From contig DDTK01000005.1 in the NCBI GenBank assembly GCA_002344065.1, positions 1 to 64,000 of the forward strand: 64,000 nucleotides of DNA, in the 5' to 3' direction. Position numbers and translations under genes: made by a program. The stretch is from Flammeovirgaceae bacterium UBA2366 (GTDB taxonomy: Bacteria > Bacteroidota > Bacteroidia > Cytophagales > Cyclobacteriaceae). The notes beneath the pieces are model-generated. The model was not told where the DNA came from. It worked only from the letters and a program-made list of their open reading frames with translations, and ran no database searches. How positions within the stretch are numbered: position 1 is the stretch's first letter; each line of letters starts with the position of its first letter. Positions 18,701-26,399 of this stretch are shown piece after piece.

Positions 18701-18871
18701 GATGGTTTTGTCTTCAGAAATAGAAATAATACGGTTGCCATCGGGAGTAAAAATCAGGTTATGAACTTTAGCTGAATGCCCCATAGGATTAATAACAATC
18801 CGGGGAGCCTGAGCCATTAGGCTTGCCCATGCAAACAAGCCTACTAGGGTAAAAAAATATCGGGTAGCCAT
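15785..18871 (-). CDS. Exported WD40-repeat caspase-family protease
   Basis: 1028 residues with a signal peptide (MATRYFFTLVGLFAWASLMAQ). At least five WD40 units form a propeller in residues about 30-490, for example GHTNVINSLSFSGSG...DRTVRIW and IGHSGSVRTISVSSDG...SIILW. The C-terminal third is a caspase/metacaspase p20-like domain: VLAVGINSYQ, the catalytic His in YYAGHG (H856) and Cys in DACHSGG (C913), 57 residues apart. An EF-hand-like loop (GDNGDGKITVNE) follows, hinting at calcium control as in metacaspases, though its first ligand position is Gly. Both catalytic residues are intact. Substrate and trigger unknown. Confidence 0.88.
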   Translation of the reverse strand: MATRYFFTLVGLFAWASLMAQAPRIVINPMGHSAKVHNLIFTPDGNRIISISEDKTIRIWNAHSGEMLKKFESQIGDGWEGMLYASALSPDGKLLAVGGYPVSTEKDNYIVIIDIDKGVQVGTAIGHTNVINSLSFSGSGLYLASGGDDRTVRIWKMDGSPMVKSIATIPVGSTVSSLSFNTRTQDLAVAAESRDVLVYGLQGLEKGTTKFVPKPLKKHKGMLNKVVYSPEGSYLASCSFDSELILWSAEGAVVKEFSNIKEPINAIAFSYDAKILAALDVTGKGTSYAIPGGTRFTDFLGHDNTVFSAAFSPSLTGNYVVASAGGSNNEIYLWNPINGLIVKKIKGKGSAIYHLAFGEGHELFISREFNKSGKPKFTSSFDFASFSINRNPSQFPAQRNQPKDVVQTGVNTIALPKGKVVQTREAEDGRILDYQVLTDGSVVVASDFSLKMFDKNGFLNKEFIGHSGSVRTISVSSDGQYIASGGEDQSIILWKLSETGFAPSMRNIFDTPEWVTYFNSLPIDSLTKEPTKKAWQDVIAFMKANGQKAVKEVEAQFKSLGEVLIPFATLFLTEDNEWVCYTPRGYFTCSSSGGQYFGWHVNRGIDRLADFFTAEQYFEVLFRPKEEMSKSILQGKRVEDILRESGQRIFDLGKLHRPSVGFFDVSVTMKSTDLLRYDKGKFLTQATTMPLTVEIYDGGGGVKEVNIYQNDKLIISDKEVKTTGEMDKVVKTYAVEMANELNEFKVKVINYQKIESRADVLPIEYTGDVIATSSLYVLAVGINSYQNASYNLNYAKPDAQSFTEKIMDHGKGIFKSLNRLEIYDKDATRENILTAFKSITARARPEDVFVFYYAGHGTLDEENNNEYYLVPTDVTKLYGDPAQLEAKGISATELKNQLTQLKAQKQIIMMDACHSGGAVKSLNVRAAAADEKAIVQLARSSGVVMMASSGTQQFATEFEVLKHGVFTYALLEALDGKGDNGDGKITVNEIKMYMEERVPELTKQHGGKAQYPTGYITGNDFPISIIKK

Positions 18872-18881
18872 AACTGAGGGT

Positions 18882-18906
18882 ATTGGTAGAAAGTAAAATT
18901 ACCAAT
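18882..18906 (-). promoter_or_regulatory. Inverted repeat just upstream of the WD40-caspase gene
   Basis: ATTGGTA and TACCAAT (7-base perfect arms, 11-base spacer) lie 11 bases before the start codon. It could be an operator or a 5' leader hairpin. The rest of 18872-19302, apart from a 15-base tandem repeat (GCTGTAGAATAAA...) near 19050-19078, shows nothing else recognisable. Confidence 0.35.
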
Positions 18907-19302
18907 TTTTTATGGCGAATGTGAAAGTGCTCAAATTAGCTTGAAAAAGCCTATTTAGAGGTTTTTTTGAAGATCAGGATTATCCCGGGTCGCTTTCCGT
19001 AAAATTCAGGGGTATGCGACTCATCGGAAGATTTATTTAACTGAACAGAGCTGTAGAATAAAATGCTGTAGAATAAAGAAATGGTTGTTGCGGCAAGGTA
19101 TATCATAATCTCTCCCCCTCGGTTTGTTTGGTCATACAAAAATGCAATGTTCTTAACCGATGGGAATTTTAATGTTAAGCATTCAGTCACAGAAGTAAGT
19201 TTTGGCATGGTTTTGCCAGCCAAAGCCACTGGAATAATTTTCAAGGAAATTACTATCAGAACTTTTACCTTGCGCACCTTAACTATTGTAAATCAAATCA
19301 CT

Positions 19303-20946
19303 ATGCATAAGAGAATATGGATAATGCTCATTTTTTTGTTGAGCATTTCAGCTAAAAATCTATACGCTGTTCAGGGTGCCGAAACCCTTCAGGATAGCAC
19401 AAAAGCACCAAAAAACTGGTTTTTGCTCGACCCGGAAACTGACCGTGTTCAGGGTGTAAGTGCCGAGCGGGTATATGCTACCCTATTAAAGGGTAAACCT
19501 TCCCGAACGGTTGTGGTAGCCGTTATCGATTCAGGTGTGGATATATTCCATGAAGACCTAAAGGATGTCATCTGGGTAAACAAAAACGAAATACCAGACA
19601 ACGGCATTGATGACGATAAAAACGGATATGTGGATGATGTGTATGGTTGGAATTTTATCGGGGGAAAAGATGGAAACGTAAATGAAGATACCTACGAACT
19701 CACTCGCGAATATGTACGCCTTAAGGCAAAGTTTGAAAACGTAGATGAGAAAAAAGTACCCAAGAAAAGTCAGGCCGACTTTGCCTACTATAAAGACCTG
19801 AAAGGAAAATTTGAAAAGCGCAGCCAGGAAGCCAACCAGATGTACACCCAATACAATACTATTTTTACCAACATCAACTTTGGCAACGATACACTGAAAA
19901 GCATACTAAACATTGAAAAGATCACACCATCGGCTATTGATACCTTAAAACCATCAGATCCGGTAGTGGCCTTTTCGAAAAATGCTGTTTCCATTATTTT
20001 CCAAAATTTCGGACCCGATGCAGATGTGGATGAAGTGTTGGAAGGCTTAAAAGAAGCAGTTGACTACTACCGTGTGCAGGCTTTATTCGGATATAATACC
20101 GAGTTTGATTCACGTACCATTGTTGGTGATAACTATGCCGACTTGTATGAAAAAGGTTATGGCAACAATGATGTTAAAGGACCCGATGCCGAGCACGGTA
20201 CACACGTTGCCGGTATTATTGCTGCCGATCGGAAAAATGACCTGGGTATAAAAGGCATTGCCGACAATGTTAAAATTATGGTGATTCGTGCAGTACCCAA
20301 TGGTGATGAACGCGATAAAGATGTAGCCAACGCCATTCGCTATGCTGTTGATAATGGTGCGAATATTATTAACATGAGTTTTGGCAAATCGTATTCACCG
20401 CAAAAAGAAGCAGTCGATAAAGCAGTGAAGTATGCCGAATCAAAAGGTGTTTTGCTGGTGCATGCAGCCGGTAATGATGGTGATGATATTGACGTAAAGA
20501 AAAACTTTCCTTCGCGGTATTTCAATGATGGCAAGGAAGCAAAAAACTGGATTGAAGTAGGTGCTTCATCGTGGGGTGCTGATGAAAACTTTGTGGCTTC
20601 TTTTTCTAATTACGGAAAAAAATCGGTTGATTTATTCTCACCCGGTGTTGAAATCTATTCGACCATTCCGGAAAATGGCTACAAAAACAACCAAGGCACC
20701 AGTATGGCCAGCCCTGCGGCTGCAGGTGTTGCAGCCATTATCATGTCGTACTTTCCTGATCTAACAGCCAACCAGGTGAAAGAGATTCTTTCACAATCCA
20801 CGCGCAAGTTCGATGGGCTTAAAGTTATTACACCCGGTGGTAAAGAAGCGGTTGACTTTAATAAACTCAGTCGCTCAGGTGGATTGGTAAATGCCTATGA
20901 AGCTGTGAAGTTGGCCATGACCATGAGTAAGACTTTCGATAAATAA
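19303..20946 (+). CDS. Exported subtilisin-like (S8) serine protease
   Basis: About 547 residues from the ATG at 19303, which gives a signal peptide (MHKRIWIMLIFLLSISAKNLYA); the frame is open to 19081 but the extra 74 residues look non-coding. The catalytic triad is intact: Asp76 in VAVIDSGVD, His298 in EHGTHVAG, Ser467 in GTSMASP. An insertion of about 200 residues between Asp and His, rich in charged residues, is larger than in simple subtilisins and is common in Bacteroidota members. No T9SS sorting domain is seen, so it is probably periplasmic. A strong terminator follows. Confidence 0.92.
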   Translation: MHKRIWIMLIFLLSISAKNLYAVQGAETLQDSTKAPKNWFLLDPETDRVQGVSAERVYATLLKGKPSRTVVVAVIDSGVDIFHEDLKDVIWVNKNEIPDNGIDDDKNGYVDDVYGWNFIGGKDGNVNEDTYELTREYVRLKAKFENVDEKKVPKKSQADFAYYKDLKGKFEKRSQEANQMYTQYNTIFTNINFGNDTLKSILNIEKITPSAIDTLKPSDPVVAFSKNAVSIIFQNFGPDADVDEVLEGLKEAVDYYRVQALFGYNTEFDSRTIVGDNYADLYEKGYGNNDVKGPDAEHGTHVAGIIAADRKNDLGIKGIADNVKIMVIRAVPNGDERDKDVANAIRYAVDNGANIINMSFGKSYSPQKEAVDKAVKYAESKGVLLVHAAGNDGDDIDVKKNFPSRYFNDGKEAKNWIEVGASSWGADENFVASFSNYGKKSVDLFSPGVEIYSTIPENGYKNNQGTSMASPAAAGVAAIIMSYFPDLTANQVKEILSQSTRKFDGLKVITPGGKEAVDFNKLSRSGGLVNAYEAVKLAMTMSKTFDK

Positions 20947-20967
20947 TCTACGCAATTGCTAATAATT

Positions 20968-21000
20968 AAAAAGCCCGGACCATTACGTTCGGGCTTTTTT
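20968..21000 (+). terminator. Rho-independent terminator after the S8 protease
   Basis: AGCCCGGAC pairs with GTTCGGGCT around CATTAC and is followed by a run of six T; A-rich sequence on the left makes it potentially bidirectional. Confidence 0.88.
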
Positions 21001-21002
21001 AC

Positions 21003-21065
21003 TTTGGTGTCTTTGTGGCTAAAATATTGTGTCTCCTTTTGCCACTAAAACTCAAAACCACCAAA
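21003..21065. repeat. Second copy of the GTGGC/GCCAC palindromic repeat
   Basis: TTTGGTG (21003-21009) pairs with CACCAAA (21059-21065) and the inner GTGGC (21015-21019) with GCCAC (21041-21045). It resembles the element at 7371-7421 in block order and sequence. Confidence 0.5.
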
Positions 21066-21067
21066 AA

Positions 21068-22471
21068 TTATTCGGTTACAACCGGATTTCCTTTATTGAT
21101 CCACTCACTCATTCCTCCACTGTAATTCTTAATATTCTTATATCCGTTACGCGCGAGTATAGAGTAGCCAATGGATGAACGATCGCCAGCCTGGCAGAAA
21201 ATAACAACCTGTTGATCTTTCTTAACTTTATCCAGGTTTTTCTCCAGTGTACCAACAAATACGTGGTCGGCTCCTTTAATATGCCCCGACTTATATTCTG
21301 CCTCACCACGTAAGTCAACATACTGTGTGTGGTTTGATTGCATAATCTGCTTCAACTCAGGCTCAGAAATAACATTTGCTTTTTCAAGCTTGTTGCCAAG
21401 TTCTTCCCAAACTTTTACGCCCTCAACATATCCATAGATATTATCCAGGCCTATGCGCATCAATTTGCGTGTAAGATCTTCCAGTTTACTCTCCTCTGCA
21501 ATCAAGATAAATGGCTCATTATAATTTAAAACCCATCCGCACCATGTGGCAAAAGAATTATTACCCTGAATATTATACGTGCCCGGAATAAACCCTTCGG
21601 CAAATTCAGTCTTCAGGCGTGTGTCAATAACCTTAACACCTTTGTCGAAAGATGTTTTAAATTCAGCAGCACTTAGTTTTTTTAGTTTTGGAACTTCTGT
21701 AAGCAACGGGCGATCAACCTTGTTCAGTTTTTTCATCATGGCAAAGTACTTTGGGGGCTCAGGTTGATCCTCCAACAGATACTTTACAAAACCATTTTCA
21801 TCCTTCGGATATTGGAACGCCCAGTTGCGGATTTTCTCATACCCCACTGTTGAACTGGGCACCGCACCTAATGCTTTACCACAGGCCGAACCAGCACCAT
21901 GACCGGGCCATACCTGAATGTAATCGGGTAAAGCATTAAACCGCTGTACTGATTTATACATTTCTTTTGCACCAGCTTCTTTTGTGCCCATTACTCCGGC
22001 TGCCTTCTCGAGCAGATCAGGTCTTCCCACATCGCCCACAAATACAAAGTCGCCTGTAAACAGCATAACAGGCTCCGGACTGGCCGGTGTATCGGTAAGT
22101 AAGAAGCTTATACTTTCAGGCGTATGCCCAGGTGTATGCAACACATCGAACTTTAAATTTCCAACCATAAAAGAATCACCATCTTTCAAACCGTTGTGCG
22201 GAAATTCATATAACCAGCCTTCTCCGCCCTCATCGGATAAATACAGTTTCGCCCCTGTTAATGCTGCAAGTTCGCGCGATCCGGAAAGGAAATCAGCATG
22301 GATGTGCGTTTCAGCAATGTGGGTGATTTTCATTTTATTTTGTGCTGCAATTTCCAGGTAGGTGTCCACATCGCGCTTGGGATCGATAACCATGGCTACA
22401 CCAGCTTTCTGGCAACCAATAAAATAACTGGCTTGTGCCAGGCTTTTGTCGTAAACGTGTTGAAAATACAT
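21068..22471 (-). CDS. Persulfide dioxygenase-like MBL-fold protein fused to two rhodanese domains
   Basis: 467 residues. The N-terminal metallo-beta-lactamase-fold half resembles ETHE1-type persulfide dioxygenases, with the iron-site motif THIHADFLSG (H56, H58, D60), HTPGHTPES and FTGDFVFVGDVGR. Two rhodanese modules follow: the first (around residues 270-345) lacks the active Cys, the second has CQAGDRSS with Cys426. Such fusions oxidise glutathione- or low-molecular persulfides to sulfite and pass sulfane sulfur along. It is the most distal gene of the sulfur locus and has its own promoter-like box at 22528-22535. Confidence 0.88.
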   Translation of the reverse strand: MYFQHVYDKSLAQASYFIGCQKAGVAMVIDPKRDVDTYLEIAAQNKMKITHIAETHIHADFLSGSRELAALTGAKLYLSDEGGEGWLYEFPHNGLKDGDSFMVGNLKFDVLHTPGHTPESISFLLTDTPASPEPVMLFTGDFVFVGDVGRPDLLEKAAGVMGTKEAGAKEMYKSVQRFNALPDYIQVWPGHGAGSACGKALGAVPSSTVGYEKIRNWAFQYPKDENGFVKYLLEDQPEPPKYFAMMKKLNKVDRPLLTEVPKLKKLSAAEFKTSFDKGVKVIDTRLKTEFAEGFIPGTYNIQGNNSFATWCGWVLNYNEPFILIAEESKLEDLTRKLMRIGLDNIYGYVEGVKVWEELGNKLEKANVISEPELKQIMQSNHTQYVDLRGEAEYKSGHIKGADHVFVGTLEKNLDKVKKDQQVVIFCQAGDRSSIGYSILARNGYKNIKNYSGGMSEWINKGNPVVTE

Positions 22472-22527
22472 ATCGCTATAAGTTTAGTAGTTACATATCA
22501 AAACTTGTTGTGCAGATCAGCGAGGAA

Positions 22528-22535
22528 CAAAGGTA
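22528..22535 (-). promoter_or_regulatory. -7 box for the persulfide dioxygenase gene
   Basis: TACCTTTG on the minus strand matches TAnnTTTG exactly, 57 bases upstream of the start. Unlike the other promoters of this locus, no GTAAC palindrome lies at the matching distance. Confidence 0.5.
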
Positions 22536-22579
22536 AGGTATCCGACTCATTTTGGAGATACTAAAACCCATGATCAAAA

Positions 22580-22903
22580 TCAGTTTGGCACTGATTCTGC
22601 CGAAAATTGGTCGATTACCCGTTCCAACTGGCTCGCATTTAGCACGCCAGATTGACGCCAAAGTACCTCACCGTTTCTGAAAAGCATAAGTGTTGGAACG
22701 CCCTGAATACGATAGACACTCGCAAGCTGTGGGTTTTTATCCACGTCAATTTTAATGATGGAGGCTTTACCAGCAACCTTTGCCGAAAGTTCCTGGAGTA
22801 TGGGTTGCATCATTTTGCAAGGGCCGCACCAGGTGGCAAAAAAATCAACCAGAACCGGCTTATCACCGCTTATGAGTTCTTTAAACGTTTTCTTCTTTTC
22901 CAT
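22580..22903 (-). CDS. Thioredoxin
   Basis: About 107 residues with the active site ATWCGPCKM, the cis-proline region GVPTLMLF and the usual fold order. No signal peptide, so cytoplasmic. I place the start at 22903 (MEKKKTF) rather than 22915, because a perfect -7 box ends at 22923 and would put the transcript start on the upstream codon. It sits between the LysE exporter and the persulfide dioxygenase on the same strand and may reduce persulfides or recycle the sulfur carriers of this locus. Confidence 0.93.
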   Translation of the reverse strand: MEKKKTFKELISGDKPVLVDFFATWCGPCKMMQPILQELSAKVAGKASIIKIDVDKNPQLASVYRIQGVPTLMLFRNGEVLWRQSGVLNASQLERVIDQFSAESVPN

Positions 22904-22922
22904 AAAGCGTTTCAATCTGTTA

Positions 22923-22966
22923 CAAAACTACAATGGAAAAAAAATAGTTTCGGTGATTTTAGTTAC
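22923..22966 (-). promoter_or_regulatory. Regulated promoter of the thioredoxin gene (site D)
   Basis: The -7 box TAGTTTTG (22930-22923, minus strand) fits TAnnTTTG. A palindrome-like GTGAT-TTTA-GTTAC occupies 22953-22966; its reverse complement, GTAACTAAAATCAC, matches site C in 12 of 14 bases. The centre is 29.5 bases from the upstream edge of the -7 box, as at sites B and C. Confidence 0.6.
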
Positions 22967-22986
22967 ACTAGTCCAAAGCTGAAGCA

Positions 22987-23601
22987 TTAACTGAAAAAGA
23001 AATATCGGACAAAACCGATAATACCTAGACACAACAATACCAGGCCTGGGATCATCCGTATCAGCCGATTGTCTCTGAAAGAGGAAGCTACCCGATGCGC
23101 CAGAAAAATAAGCAACGAAAGCAACATAAAGGCACCAACTGAAGTGCCTAGTACATAACTGTGCAGTCGCCATCCTGTACTGATGTCAATCCAGCCTTGA
23201 TATTTCAGGTAAGCCGTAAGGGCTATCCAGAAAGGAATAGCTTGTGGATTAAGGATGCTCAAAATAATTCCTCTTCGAAATCCGCTCTCTTGTAGTTTAA
23301 CAGAAATGGCCGATGGTTTTCGAACAGTCCATAGGCTAACGATTCCAATAACGGTCATAATAATGGCACCCCATAACTGCAAATTTTGCATCACCACAGG
23401 CGATGATGTAATGAGTTGTTCAAACTCAACAGCAATCCACGCGTAGGGATATTCAACGATAGCCACCGCTAAAGCAAAACGCAAAGCTGCCTTAATACGA
23501 TGCTCCAGACCCATTTGAAGCACCATTAAATTAAGGGTGCCTGGAGGAATAGAACCCAGGAAGCTAAATACAAAACCAACTATAAAAACCTGTACGATCA
23601 A
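22987..23601 (-). CDS. LysE-family exporter
   Basis: A 204-residue inner-membrane protein with about six hydrophobic segments. The N-terminal FSFLGSIPPGTLNLMVLQ is the LysE/RhtB signature, and GIILSILNPQAIPFWIAL in the middle is the second conserved block. It follows the SoxB-like gene by 18 bases, so it is in the same transcript. The family exports amino acids and some other small solutes; placement here suggests an efflux role for a sulfur compound such as cysteine or its oxidation product, but that is guesswork. Confidence 0.85.
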   Translation of the reverse strand: MIVQVFIVGFVFSFLGSIPPGTLNLMVLQMGLEHRIKAALRFALAVAIVEYPYAWIAVEFEQLITSSPVVMQNLQLWGAIIMTVIGIVSLWTVRKPSAISVKLQESGFRRGIILSILNPQAIPFWIALTAYLKYQGWIDISTGWRLHSYVLGTSVGAFMLLSLLIFLAHRVASSFRDNRLIRMIPGLVLLCLGIIGFVRYFFFS

Positions 23602-23619
23602 GATGTTGTTTAGTTATGG

Positions 23620-25425
23620 TCAACGAAATTCATACCCGAACCCCATGAGTTGGGTGAGTAATGTATTGGGCGCATCGGTTGCTGTAGCACGACCTTCAAG
23701 CTTAGGTGCTATGGGTGAATGTTTGGCCAGGTACTCTTCAATTATTTTATGCAGGGTAGCTCCTAATTTTTTTGGTTCAGCTACATTTTCAACACGGCAA
23801 ATAGTTGTGTCCGGATCACCCTCCCGCTCGCAGGCAACAAAAGAATAGTTCTTGTTCATATCCAAAGCTTTTCCTTTAACCTTAATCCAGTTTACGCGCT
23901 TACCTTGCTCATTGCCGATTGTAAAATTAACTTCCATTCCTTTAAATCGAACCACCCATCCTCCAAACCGTTTGGCTGGATCTTTTGCGAAAGCGTTATG
24001 CAATTCTTTCTCCATCCAGTCCCATAATTGTTTTCCGGTAATAGTACCAAGTTTCGCTTCACTATCTACCGGCAACATGCTCCATAAATAATCTTCTGTG
24101 ATTTCTGCTACTCCGGTTTTTGTATCGGGCACTAATGGCGGACAAAACCGAAACCCATTACTTAACGCGATATCCGGTTTAAACTTCCACATAATTGCGT
24201 CAGTAATGAAATTGTCCATGGGCGTTTCAATAACGTAGTACCGCACCAATGGCGTTTTAGTTTTACCGATAACACGATCCAGGCGGGCACGGTAAGGTTC
24301 ACGCGCTTTTTCAACCAACGCCTTCATTTCTTCATCTTCCTTGTATCGATCCGGATCAACATCTAATAATTGGTAGGCCTGATCTTTAACAACACCACTT
24401 TCAATGGCAATATCCAGACGGGCTATAAATGAACCGAATGCACCAGGTTCAGTAACATGCGCATATTTTCCACGTATTGGCTCGCGTACACGCTCATGTG
24501 TATCCGCTCCGAGGATATAATCAACGCCTTTAATATAAGGCATATCTGCCAATCCGATTTGTTGCGCAAGCCCCATGTGAGTAAGCAACATCACTAAATG
24601 ACAACCTTCGTATTCTTTTAAAATCTTAACATACTTCGCAACATTTTCCTGGGGATGGGTGAATTGAATACCCTCACTGTAGGCGGGCGATTGGCGCTTT
24701 GGTGTGAGCGGATCATTGAACCCTATAAATCCAATTTTGATCCCTCCGATATGTTTCACATAGTAAGGCGGAAAAATCAAATCACCATTAAAATCATCCT
24801 TTGTGGCGTGAAACATGTTGGCACATACCTTTGGGCAAGTGTAGGCAAACATATCCTTCATCATCATTTCTTTGCCGTAAACCACTTCCCAGTTTCCTGG
24901 AAGCATCAGATCATAACCGATATTGTTCATTAACGGAACGATAGCTTGCCCCTCGGTAAGGGCGGCCACACCGCCTCCCTGGAAACAATCACCACCATCA
25001 ATTAAAAAAGTATTAGCCGGGTTTTCCTTGCGCAACGAATTGATCATTGATTTCAGTGTGGCGTATCCACCCCGCTTCTTGTAAACCGGTTTACCATTCT
25101 CAATGAAGAATTCATCATGAGTAAGCAATTGAGCATGAATATCGGCTGTGTGCAAAAGGGTGACTACTGAAGTTTTACCCGATTTAACCGACTTATTACT
25201 CAAAATTTCGTTGTGCCTTGCTCCACCCTCACCGTCATTCATGGCCGATGCCGCCAATGGTGAAATCAACCCACCGCCTACACCCAAGGCTAAACCCAGA
25301 CCGCTTGCTTTCTTAAGAAAATCTCGTCTGCTGGCATCAGAAATTTGTACGTGCAGCTTTTTTTCCTTTTCGGATACGGCCTCGGTTTGACAAGAATAAC
25401 ATGTACATTCACTCCAATGATCCAT
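23620..25425 (-). CDS. SoxB-like Tat-exported metallohydrolase (5'-nucleotidase superfamily)
   Basis: 601 residues. A twin-arginine signal (SRRDFLKKASG, Arg33-Arg34) is followed by a hydrophobic stretch. The metallophosphatase core has LHTADIHAQL, DGGDCFQGG, GNWEVVYG, LLTHMGL and LGADTHERV, which supply the dinuclear metal ligands, and a 5'-nucleotidase C-terminal domain follows. GNWE..YG is characteristic of SoxB, which hydrolyses sulfate from SoxYZ-bound thiosulfate; other Sox genes are absent from the window. An odd N-terminal CTCYSC motif precedes the Tat signal. It lies in an operon with DsrE and rhodanese genes. A plain nucleotidase is the alternative. Confidence 0.78.
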   Translation of the reverse strand: MDHWSECTCYSCQTEAVSEKEKKLHVQISDASRRDFLKKASGLGLALGVGGGLISPLAASAMNDGEGGARHNEILSNKSVKSGKTSVVTLLHTADIHAQLLTHDEFFIENGKPVYKKRGGYATLKSMINSLRKENPANTFLIDGGDCFQGGGVAALTEGQAIVPLMNNIGYDLMLPGNWEVVYGKEMMMKDMFAYTCPKVCANMFHATKDDFNGDLIFPPYYVKHIGGIKIGFIGFNDPLTPKRQSPAYSEGIQFTHPQENVAKYVKILKEYEGCHLVMLLTHMGLAQQIGLADMPYIKGVDYILGADTHERVREPIRGKYAHVTEPGAFGSFIARLDIAIESGVVKDQAYQLLDVDPDRYKEDEEMKALVEKAREPYRARLDRVIGKTKTPLVRYYVIETPMDNFITDAIMWKFKPDIALSNGFRFCPPLVPDTKTGVAEITEDYLWSMLPVDSEAKLGTITGKQLWDWMEKELHNAFAKDPAKRFGGWVVRFKGMEVNFTIGNEQGKRVNWIKVKGKALDMNKNYSFVACEREGDPDTTICRVENVAEPKKLGATLHKIIEEYLAKHSPIAPKLEGRATATDAPNTLLTQLMGFGYEFR

Positions 25426-25459
25426 GGTGAATTTTTAAGAATTGAATGATTTAATAAAA

Positions 25460-25864
25460 TCAGCGCTCAACAGGCTTACGGGCAGCCGTCCATGCATTGA
25501 AACCACCCTGCAAATCGTAAACTTCTTTAAACCCAAGTTGTGAAAGTATGCTTGAAGCCTTGCCACTGCGAACACCACCGGCACAATAAACGAATACAGG
25601 TTTTGTTTTATCCAGTTGATTGACCTGGTCTTTAAAATCGCTGCTGTAATAGTCAATCATGGTTGCCTTTGCCAAATGACCATCTTTAAATTCGTCTGCA
25701 GTCCGGACATCGAGCACAATTTTATTTCCAGTTGCTTCTAACTTCTTTTCAAAATTGTCAACGGTAAGTTTTTGTACACCCGTTTGTCCCTGGCAACTTA
25801 CCGTTAACACGATGACGGGAAGTAAAAAGAGTATTCTTATAATTTTCATAGTTATAGCTTTCAT
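25460..25864 (-). CDS. Rhodanese-domain lipoprotein
   Basis: About 134 residues from the ATG at 25864, which overlaps the DsrE stop as TAATG and suggests coupling; the ATG at 25849 is the alternative. A lipoprotein signal ends in LTVSCQG. A single rhodanese domain has DVRTADEFKDGHL and the active-site loop YCAGGVRS with intact Cys. It probably acts in the periplasm as a sulfurtransferase that moves sulfane sulfur, next to DsrE and SoxB-like proteins encoded in the same transcript. Confidence 0.85.
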   Translation of the reverse strand: MKAITMKIIRILFLLPVIVLTVSCQGQTGVQKLTVDNFEKKLEATGNKIVLDVRTADEFKDGHLAKATMIDYYSSDFKDQVNQLDKTKPVFVYCAGGVRSGKASSILSQLGFKEVYDLQGGFNAWTAARKPVER

Positions 25865-26271
25865 TAAAACCCAAGTTTTACATAAATCCAATTGTCCTGT
25901 TGCTTCTTAACAATATCTACTAAAGCATAGGGCACCGTTTTCGCATAAGGCACCAAATCGCCTTTTGTTAAGTTTCGTTGCTTCATCGTGAACTCGCATC
26001 CAATAAAGGATACTTTACTTAACTTCATTTTATCAAGCCTGTTTATATACGTTGACTTTGTGTTCAGCAAAAAGTCCATTCCCGGACCGTGACACACCAC
26101 GGCAATCTCTGCATCAGGTATTTCCTTTTTCATATTACTGATCTGGTTAACGATGGATCGGTGTACCAGTGTATCGCTGGATTGCAGATGCATAACCACG
26201 CGTGCCGGTTGCTGTGCTAAAGCCGCAATAATAGGGCTTAGTATCAATAGAATTGTGACGAAACGTTTCAT
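25864..26271 (-). CDS. Periplasmic DsrE-family protein
   Basis: 135 residues with a signal peptide (MKRFVTILLILSPIIAALAQ). The DsrE/DsrF-like fold is indicated by RVVMHLQSSD, EIAVVCHGPGMDFLL and VSFIGCEFTMKQRNL; two cysteines, in VVCHG and IGCEF, could carry sulfur. It is the first gene of the DsrE-rhodanese-SoxB-LysE transcript, preceded by a perfect GTAAC-N4-GTTAC palindrome. DsrE proteins are sulfur carriers in cytoplasmic sulfur oxidation; an exported one paired with a rhodanese suggests a periplasmic relay. Confidence 0.85.
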   Translation of the reverse strand: MKRFVTILLILSPIIAALAQQPARVVMHLQSSDTLVHRSIVNQISNMKKEIPDAEIAVVCHGPGMDFLLNTKSTYINRLDKMKLSKVSFIGCEFTMKQRNLTKGDLVPYAKTVPYALVDIVKKQQDNWIYVKLGF

Positions 26272-26293
26272 GATTTGCCTTTTCTTTAAAGAG

Positions 26294-26337
26294 TAAAATT
26301 CATTAAATTTTAATTCTTACAATGTAACGAAAGTTAC
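26294..26337 (-). promoter_or_regulatory. Operator and weak promoter of the dsrE operon (site A)
   Basis: GTAACGAAAGTTAC (26324-26337) is a perfect 5-N4-5 palindrome 53 bases upstream of the start codon. At the spacing seen for sites B-D the minus strand reads GAATTTTA (26301-26294), matching four of the six fixed positions of TAnnTTTG, as expected for an activator-dependent promoter. Confidence 0.55.
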
Positions 26338-26399
26338 CGTTGATTTTGCAATGATCTATGCCGAGTGGTCTATTCAAATAGAACAAATCAATCCTACCT

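Noticed and set aside
19081..19302. N-terminal extension of the S8 protease
   Set aside because: The added 74 residues precede a clean signal peptide and show no conserved or coding-like pattern.
22558..22571. Operator at the expected place before the persulfide dioxygenase gene
   Set aside because: The 14 bases (ATACTAAAACCCAT) match only the A-rich centre, not the arms.
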